Source: Turritopsis dohrnii (Eukaryota > Cnidaria > Hydrozoa > Anthoathecata > Oceaniidae). From it: DNA of 64,000 nt. The notes under the pieces were generated by a model, which had not been told where the DNA came from, did not search any database, and saw nothing but the letters and a program-made list of their open reading frames with translations. Of this stretch, positions 56,574 to 64,000 are shown piece after piece; positions within the stretch are counted from its first letter, which is position 1, and each line of letters begins with the position of its first letter. The position numbers and the translations under genes are program-made. The stretch spans positions 1,054,001-1,118,000 of the forward strand of contig BQMF02000027.1 in the NCBI GenBank assembly GCA_027922465.2, read 5' to 3'.

Positions 56574-56825
56574 ATGTTCCGTATCATTTCTGTCGTCATC
56601 AACCTTCTCATATTTTCTTCATTACAAAACCTGGTCATCTGTATTGAAAAACAATTCAATTCTAATACACGTAATATCGTCCCGTTAATACGACCATTAC
56701 CACGGCGTTCGATAGCAGAATATTCGACCGAATGGCTGTTACCAGACTTCTCAAACTTGCCACGTCAAGAACTGATAAGTATGAAAAGTGAAAGATTGAA
56801 GAAACTTATACTAAGAAGAAAATAG
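56574..56825 (+). CDS. Small candidate secreted protein (83 aa)
   Basis: The ATG at 56574 follows a possible splice acceptor (aatccag at 56560-56566), so a 5' UTR exon is likely. The first ~23 residues, MFRIISVVINLLIFSSLQNL then VIC, form a good signal peptide. The mature part carries LIRPLPRRS with a dibasic Arg-Arg at 44-45, then EWLLPDFSNLPRQ, and ends ERLKKLILRRK. A dibasic site in a short secreted protein allows for a peptide precursor, but no amidation (Gly-basic) signal is present. No family was recognised. Confidence 0.45.
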   Translation: MFRIISVVINLLIFSSLQNLVICIEKQFNSNTRNIVPLIRPLPRRSIAEYSTEWLLPDFSNLPRQELISMKSERLKKLILRRK

Positions 56826-57939
56826 TGTTGTTATACTAACTGGAAATTATTATTTAGAAATCTGTTTAGTCCGTGACAGTATGAAACTCAATCAACACAG
56901 TCTAGGTGAATGGGAGATGCTATAGTGAAATTAGGCCTCATTAATGATAAGTGTTTTGAATTTTGGCATATTACGTCAGCCCCAGGTCAACGATGGCCGA
57001 ATTCTCACAGAGCAAACATCTAACGTCGCCCTTTTAAAGTCGCGTCGTCAATTACGGAAACACGGCACTAACGATCAGGTTAATAACAGTCAACGAATAT
57101 TGAATATCAATGACTTTATATGCGATTAAGAATGTTTATATGGATGTGCGGAGTTTTGCAGAATACATGTTAGAACAAAATTACTATGTTCAAATATATA
57201 AGAGAACATGGAAATGTACCATGAATATTAGAATAAAAAATCACTTTATAATCGTTATATTTACAGTTTATACGATAAAACTATACGTGTTTTAAAACTA
57301 GTGTGGGCTTAGAAGTCACAAAGCCAGGCTGAGTGTTGAGTATGGGCTTGGAAGTCACAAAGGCTAAGTGCTGAAACAGATGGAAATGATAAAACGGTAT
57401 TTATCAAAATCCAGTCATGTTAACCTTTGTGGCTAATGGAGACCTAAGCTTAGCTTTTGTTACCTAAATACATTATAACAAAATTGTCCCCATCATGTTC
57501 TTACTGCAGATTAAAGCGATTTTAGTAGGAATTTGGAAATTTGTTATAGAGATTAACCTACCTAACATATTGGTGTTTTTCAACAGATGAAATTCTAAGG
57601 GTATTCTTAAACTACCATCCATTTATGTCAGGCTAAAATGAAAATGTTTTAATAACAAGCTGGTGACGGTACCAATTTGTTAGATAGATTATATTTGTAT
57701 ATACATATTTTTTTCTTGTTCGTTTTTATAAATCCTGTGTACCATATTCAATTTCTATTAACATATCAAATGAAAACAAACTTTGAACGAAATATTTTTT
57801 ATCCAATGATAAAGTCCCATGTTGCAAATGATCACGAAACCATTGTTTGTTTTATTTTACCCAAATCCGTTTTTCCACCGTGCTTTTCCGCTCTTCACCG
57901 CCACTAATTTTGTTGATTTGTCCGTGCTGCACGCCAGGT
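56826..57939. other. Intergenic region
   Basis: It includes an open segment at 56944-57126 with balanced codon use (for example ALLKSRRQLRKHGTNDQV) that could be a further exon of the 56574 gene, but no donor in matching phase was found. A near-duplicate of 'ggcttagaagtcacaaagcc' occurs at 57304 and 57345. Nothing else was seen. Confidence 0.35.
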
Positions 57940-60900
57940 TCATTTTACTTCTTCGCTTACATCTAAGGAGGAGCTTGAATCCAGGTTGTTGTTCATTTGG
58001 TTTGTGTCACGTTTGAAGAAATGAAAACGATTGTAAATGGCAATTTGTTTGCTGCATTTTGGACACGAGTGAATGACGTCTTTGAAAACATCAAGGAAAT
58101 AAGGTAAACAACAGCAGCAATACCTAAACACGAGAGAAATCATCACTGTTGTTGTTGTTATTGTTGTTGTTGTTGTTATTGTTTGGTTCTTGGTCAACAA
58201 CAATGGAAGGGTCGACACCTCTTCACAGGGGCTGTCAGTTTCTCTCGATGTAATGACAGCAAGACGAAAAAGCCGTGCCATGAGAGAGTAAGGTTGTATA
58301 ATTTTGGTCTTGGTACATAAACGCATCATATCTAGTTGAATTTCATAGTTATCAAGCCAACTATCAATGGTTTACTGTTAAAAACGTCAATGGGATAAAG
58401 TTCAGTACTTGCCCATTGAAATTCAAGCAAATAGTGAGAATCAATTCACTCAGGTTGACATCGACTTCGAGATTTTAAGTGATGTCGAGTTAAATCCCTT
58501 ATTATAAACCCTACATCAAAATTAAATAATAAACCATTGTGGAATATTCTAGATGACTGAAAGGAAGATGGTTAAAAATACAATATATCACTATTCTTGA
58601 CAAAACCATTTCCGATAACCTTGTTTTATTGCAATTATGAAATTATCAATTGATATGAATACGTCATGATTTCGCACAAAAGGACTAAAAACATACCAAT
58701 GTTTTCTTCCCCTCTTAAAGTGTGTTTTCGTCACACATTTTTGGTTGCAGTATGGGCATATGGTATAGACAGGAACGTCATTAAAGTTGGTAGCTGTTGC
58801 TGCAGGTGCCCACACAGATCGCTTTCTCTCCATCTTATTGGCAGGTGGTATCGTCAAAGATGTGTTGGGAGACTCTGTGTTTTCGGTAATTGAATCTTCA
58901 GCGGGAGCTAGAAAAAATGAAATATCCCCTGGCTATCGATTCTTCTCTATACGTATGACTTAACGAATAATTAGCGTAATTTTTTGCTTTTGTTTTCAAT
59001 CGGATAATCGGATAATGCACTATTATCGGATCTCTGTTTGTCTTGACAAAGTCAGCTTCGTTTCCATGAGTATCACTGACGCAGCTATTATCTTGAAATT
59101 TATCATTGAAAGGAGGCTGGATGTACTAACATGTTTAAACTCAGTGTTTAATAGTAACATTACACGGCATGACATTTGCCTTTACTTAATTCAACGGACA
59201 ACCTGTTATTAGGTATCTTTTTAGTCTGCGAAGACACACACATGTATGTACACCAGTCAACACCGTCTGCCCAGTCAGAACGATGGTCGTAATACGATAA
59301 CGACCGAGCACGACTACAATGTGAATACAGGCGGAATGTATCTGTTTCCTTTATAAATGTATTCTATTTCTTGAAAAACATTATTCCTTTTCATTGAAAC
59401 GCTGAAACGCAAGACCGGGTGGATCAAAAAAATGTAAAATGTATTTTTTTTATTTCTGATTAGAGGAATCTGTTAAGTATATTTTGGTGTATAATTCTTC
59501 TGACTTGGTTGAGTACAAAAAAAGTTATGGACAAAAAACGCGATCCTTGTAAAAATCTTTGAAAAATGGACAAAAAAGCCTAGCGAAATGTCTCAAAACA
59601 AGATTTATGTTTTTATTGCAAACCAGAAGACAATGAGAAACACAGATACAATTAAATGTGCTAAAACCTATTTTTCTTATACAGTGTGCCCCAGAAAAAA
59701 GAGGTTCGAGGTTTCAAAAGACTATTTCTTCTCAAATATTTGTCGGATATTTGCAAATTTTATATCATTTGAAAGAGCTTTTTCTCCTCTTTTCAGAAAT
59801 ATGATATTTATTTAGGTTTGGAATACAGAAGAGTAGTTATGCTGAATTTTATCATGAAAATTTGTGATTAAAACGATAACGATCAATTGAAAGAAATTAC
59901 AAAAGAAGTAATTCCAATTGATAATAACTCAAGTAAAAAGATTTAACACACTGTTTTAAAGCCTGATTTACATTTCTGAACTTAATTTACAACTCAGCAA
60001 ATTATAAGCTTAAAAGTAAAGTGCTATTCAACATGTCCTCCATTTTTGCAATGCAAAGGTTTACTCTCCGAGCCATTTCAGTAAATGAACTACGGATAGT
60101 AGCTGGTTTTCCTCTTAGTAAGTTGATCTCATCAACGACTTTTCTCCGGAGTGTTGCCAAGTCAGGCGGGGGCGTTTCAAACATTTTATTTTTCAAGTAA
60201 CCTCAAAGAAAAAAGGCTAGTGGTGTAAGGTCAGGTGAGGAATTCAACATTATGGTGCAACGCCACAACACGGTTTTCAAACTTTTGACGCAAAACATTT
60301 CGAACTTGAACACTTCCATGTGGAGGGGCACCATCTTGAAACCACCAAACTCCATTAAAGATACCATTGTTGTATCGGTGGTGGTAAACGTACCCTAATG
60401 CAGGGAAGACAATTCTTTCCAACATATCACGATATGTTCTTCCATTGACGCTCCTGTTGCAGAAATGTGGCCCTACGATACTTCCGTTTCCACAAAAACC
60501 AACCCAAACATGTAGCTTTTGCCGACACTGACTTTTTTCATAACGAAAATCTTCAGGTCGCTGTCCTTTGGGTGCATAACATCTCACATTTTGAGTGTTC
60601 ACAGTCCTATCCATGCTAAATACGACTTCATCACCTATCACAATGCTTGACATAAACCGGACATTTTGGGCTCTTGCAGAAAACCAATTGCAAAATCTGC
60701 GTCGCCTTGCATAATCTCCTGGCTTCAGCTCTTGTGCAACTTTTATTTTAAAAGGATGCCATTTAATGTCACTTTTTGTTATGCGATTAAATGACGACTT
60801 CGATATTGCAAGTGGATTTCTTCTGCACGTGATTCGTGGCTGCTGATTTGGTTGCTGCGTTTGAAGTAACAAACGAACATCGTTAATTGCTTGAGCATCT

Positions 60901-62434
60901 CTCGTTGTACGCCTCCTGCCACTTCTTCCTTTATTCAAGTTTTTACTTGTCCCCTCGATGTTGTACTTTCTTATATTTTTTTGAATAGCAGAATTTGACG
61001 GTGGGTTTCTATTCGGGAACCTCACTCGAAAGGCCTCTCTAACAGCTTGCAAACTTCGCGTTTCATGATATGTTCTTACCACAAAAACTCTTTGCTCTAT
61101 CGTCAGCTGCATCTTGTTATGTTTGTAAACCTTATCAAAAAGCCTTTTTATAGCATTTTTAAGCACTCAGAATTGTTTAACTGACAATCAGTTTTTTCAA
61201 AAGAAAGGTGAATTTACACGTTAAATTTTAATTTCGTGTGTTTAAAAGAATCTCATGATATCTTTAACACCACGACAACTTTTAGAGTTAACAAAAGAGT
61301 AACTGCTCATTAGCACTTCTTTTAATTGATCGTTATTGAATTAACGAGCGTATCGAAAAAATATATCTTTAATATCTTTTAAACTCTTTATTTCTTTAAG
61401 ATGAAACTTATATTTTTGAAAAGAGGAGAAAAAGCTCTTTCAAATGATATAAAATTCGCAAATATCCGACAAATATTTGAGAAGAAATAGTCGTTTGAAA
61501 TCTCGAACCTCTTTTTTCTGGGGCACACTGTATATTCCCAATAATTAAGTTAAAGCTTCGGGGACACGGGCAACATTTTTCATGCGATTGCAACAAAATA
61601 TTTTTTGTTGCAGTCGCACGTAGTGTCGCCTATGTTGAATTTCTTGCAACAAAATACTGCGTGCTCTCGTCGAAAGCCATGTTGTTACAATTACCGAAGC
61701 AAACTTGTTTTGACATGTCGGCAAAAATAAAAGAATGTCATTGGATTAAAACAAAAGTTTTGTATAAAAGCATGTTGCAAATGTGGGGACACTAGCAACA
61801 TTTTACAAAACGCATTTGCAACTGATTTGATATTTTTTTTTGTTGCTGCAACATTTTTATGGGTGAAATTTGTTACAGCAACAAACAAATATACTATGGG
61901 GACATGAGCAACAAATGTCTTGCGAATCGCACAAAAAATGTTGCTCGTGTCCCCTTAGCTTAAGTCAATAGTTCAAACTTTTTTCAACATTTTCTTAAAA
62001 CTTTATTCGCTGAAACTTTTTATGAAGACTGCCTTGTATAAAATATTGAGAAATGCCGAAACTCACGTATGCATTCAGTTTGCTAGTGTAAATATTACTA
62101 AAGAGGTGATTAGACAAATTGTGTCTTTTCTTTCAATCACCATAGCCTTTTCACCAACATTATTGACCCGGGATACTTTTGAGTAGTAAATTCGTAAGGG
62201 GCCATTCAATAATTACGTCACACTATTATATTTTATATAAGACCTCCTTGCGTGACGTCACGCTTGGCAGAGACAACCAAATCAAATTAGCATAAGCAAA
62301 GGTCACACCATTATAAAACTGTGGTCACACCAATAAAGTTACAGAAGGGATATTAATTTAATTATCTTACCTTGCAGTAGACGCTCTTTTTCACTTTTAG
62401 ATGTTGAATTTTTCTTGGAGCTTTTTCTTCTCAT
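57940..62434 (-). CDS. LITAF-domain protein
   Basis: Three exons join in phase to 152 aa: 62434-62371, 58907-58697, 58123-57940. The N-terminus is basic and Ser/Lys-rich (MRRKSSKKNSTSKSEKER), then a disordered linker. The LITAF domain begins VPVYTICPYCNQKC with the first zinc pair C72-C75. It continues KHWYCCCCLPYFLDVFKDVI, with the second pair C112-C115 in HSCPKCSKQIAIYNRF. LITAF proteins sit on the cytosolic face of late endosomes through zinc and a hydrophobic hairpin. Here the hydrophobic part between the Cys pairs is short, so a small exon may have been missed in 58124-58696. Intron 1 carries a full mariner-like element and a second MITE. It ends with an acidic Ser-rich tail. Confidence 0.88.
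59682..61530 (-). mobile_element. Mariner-like transposon, complete ends, inactive
   Basis: The ends 'CAGTGTGCCCCAGAAAAAAG' are perfect inverted copies at both sides, flanked by TA. The inverted repeats extend about 140 bp with few differences (59682-59820 against 61390-61530). Length 1849 bp. The transposase lies inside, on the minus strand. The element is in intron 1 of the LITAF gene. Confidence 0.93.
60002..61166 (-). pseudogene. Mariner-like transposase, frameshifted and catalytically broken
   Basis: The main frame (61166-60231) has a helix-turn-helix N-terminus (QLTIEQRVFVVRTYHETRSL), the linker GRSGRRRTTRD, and catalytic blocks IGDEVVFSMD and WWFQDGAPPHGSVQVRN (second Asp). A frameshift near 60235 moves the rest to another frame: SPDLTPLAFFL, a stop, then GYLKNKMFE. 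The usual third catalytic Asp in PLDFF reads Ala, and the following Trp codon is a stop. So three separate lesions inactivate it. The insect and cnidarian mariner/Tc1 group with 'FQDGAPPH' is the closest match by eye. Confidence 0.92.
61553..61961. mobile_element. MITE with GGGGACACG-GCAACA termini, possible TTAA site
   Basis: 'AAGCTTCGGGGACACGGGCA' facing the inverse of 'AAGCTAAGGGGACACGAGCA' spans about 409 bp. Further internal 'ggggacac-agcaacat' copies occur at about 61782 and 61896. TTAA stands at both outer edges, as in piggyBac-type insertions. It lies in intron 1 of the LITAF gene. Confidence 0.75.
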
Positions 62435-64000
62435 GTTGAAATTCTGTTTTTATCTTAGATGTTAAAAAAAGGATTCATGGAAAATATCAGTTTATTTTGT
62501 GAAAATATTCATTTACGGGACAAGTAATCTATTATAAGGAATATGTTTAAGCAATCTTTATCAAAGGTAGGATGTCAGAAGCATTTTCTTGGATGGGATA
62601 GAAAATTTTCAGAGGATTGATCTTAAACTGGCGTAACAGTGGGTAGTGGCAAGTAAAACAAAATATCTTTTTAGCAAGGCGTTTCATGCTAAAATATTTT
62701 CCATGAGACGAATTGCTAAAAAAATAAATAAATAAATATAAAATTGAAAATAAAATGGTGCTAATTAAAATTTGATACTACATAATACTTTCTGGCATCA
62801 TGTAACATGTTCCAGCTGCACAAACTGAGAAACGGTGACGAAAAGCATAGTATGGAAGCCCTGGGAAAAGCAGGAAAATCGATTGGACAAAATAAGCTGA
62901 CCCTAAGCAAGATGTCTAGGTTCCTGGGATAAAAAGGTATCGTGCAATCACCCCCTCATACAATACAATATAGATTCTACATTTCACAAAAAGGAATCTT
63001 ATACTTTCCTCTTCGATTTAAAAATGTTTCAGAATAAATAGAAAATGAAAATAAGAAAGAAGATGGTTCATTTTATACTTTGCAATAACGATAATTGAAT
63101 GAATTTGAGGTTTTAGTAATATTGATATTGATCTGCAAGACTTGTAAGCAAGTTCACTTACAAGATCCAAACATTTTTGCAGTAATCCAAACATCCTTTG
63201 TAATACACTTGAATTTCTTTTTAAACATTGCATCTGTGACCTCGTGATTACTAACTATGTACTCACTAGGTCAAAACGCGATGCTTAATCAGAACTTGTG
63301 GTAAAGTGTATTAGACCACGACATATTGGTCTACAGTGTGGGATAATCATTGTGATGAGGCAATGTGTTTATATAAGCTGCAGAGCTTAAGGTGTGAGTA
63401 AGGGAAAAATCATTGACTTTTTTGAAAAAAAGTTTTTTTGCACATCAGGATGAAAGGAACTCTGAATTTTCCAATGGTGAAACTATTTTTTCAGGAAGTG
63501 GTGGGAAGTCCGTTTATTTTCCAAAACCGTTGTATTAGCGGCTAATTTGTGTACATTAAAGACCATGAAAAAATAAAACATATTGATCATGTTGCGTATT
63601 GATCCTTTTGTTTCAAAATTCCGTTTCATAAATAATTAATTAGTTTACGCAATAAAGAAAAATCTTTAAAGCTGTTTTTTTCAGTGTTCACTTTTCGTGT
63701 CAGAGCCACTAACGTTTGATGCTTCATTTACAAAACTAAAAAAGCTCTGACAGTGAGACTTGGCTTACTGAAAAGCTGAAGGGTAGATCTAAAAACGGTT
63801 TTTTTTTTATCTTTTTAATTTGAACAGAATATGAGTTATAGTCTTGAAAGCAAAAAAAATGAAAACAGAAAACGATACTTTTGAGAAATTGAAAATAACT
63901 CTGAAAATAATTTGTTTGAGTAAAAAAAGAAAAAACCGTTTTTTACTCTATCTCTTGTGATTACAAAAGTGTAAAAAACATAAGTTAAACTTAACTCGTT
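62435..64000. other. Region upstream of the LITAF gene
   Basis: AT-rich DNA with no gene recognised. One possible single end of a widespread MITE ('aaggggccattcaataatta') lies just inside the LITAF intron at about 62197. A short open minus segment around 63150-63240 with a gtaagt donor has no family signature. Confidence 0.4.

Noticed and set aside
56944..57129. 61-aa ORF downstream of the small secreted protein
   Set aside because: It looks coding in composition, but no donor in the upstream exon matches its phase and its own start lacks any signal peptide; kept only as a note.
57940..58329. 129-aa minus ORF with poly-Thr
   Set aside because: The Thr run is a (GTT)n microsatellite in the intron; only the part after the splice acceptor at 58123 is LITAF exon 3.
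62197..62240. MITE end 'aaggggccattcaataatta'
   Set aside because: Only one end was found, so no element could be delimited.

Overview
This is an AT-rich stretch of an invertebrate animal nuclear genome. The evidence is spliced genes with GT-AG introns and animal-specific families (a FERM protein of the EPB41L4A group, LITAF, THAP and Harbinger relics). There are also many small inverted-repeat transposons, tRNA-type SINEs and non-LTR elements. The style of the repeats and relics (THAP, HIRAN-like and RLE-type LINE fragments) would suit a cnidarian or another early-branching animal, but the species cannot be fixed from sequence alone. All exon models were assembled by hand from splice signals, reading phase and family resemblance.

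Layout. 1-317: last exon of a plus-strand gene whose protein ends in a CaaX prenylation box. 3127-14702 (minus): seven-exon JmjC/cupin hydroxylase with a signal peptide; intron 1 holds Ty3/gypsy debris. 15480-16555: LINE relic. 16560-17324: Harbinger-like MITE. 17545-17835 (minus): small unknown ORF, head-to-head with 17947-31259 (plus), a 27-exon EPB41L4A-like FERM gene that also has an apparent cassette exon. 33440-34520: LINE relic (minus). 35751-36500 (plus): intronless gene with a phosphatase-1 docking module. 36995-37290: HIRAN-like fragment. 38517-40881 (minus): TBCA. 41475-47751 (minus): LSM6. 48205-53194 (plus): long coiled-coil membrane protein laid out like the ER-phagy receptor CCPG1. 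56574-56825 (plus): small candidate secreted protein. 57940-62434 (minus): LITAF-domain gene with a complete but dead mariner-like element in intron 1. 62435-64000: nothing recognised.

The genes do not form an operon or pathway. LSM6 and the CCPG1-like gene share a divergent promoter interval of about 450 bp, and the 96-aa ORF and EPB41L4A share one of about 110 bp. TBCA and LSM6 are tandem housekeeping genes.

The most interesting items are the CCPG1-like protein, with LIR-like and FIR-like motifs before a single membrane helix and WY-type repeats at the C-terminus; the intronless protein with an RVxF-PhiPhi-R-like module and a CRE in front of it; and a frame-switching exon in EPB41L4A predicted to remove a PDZ ligand. 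The repeat landscape includes about ten copies of one foldback MITE family.
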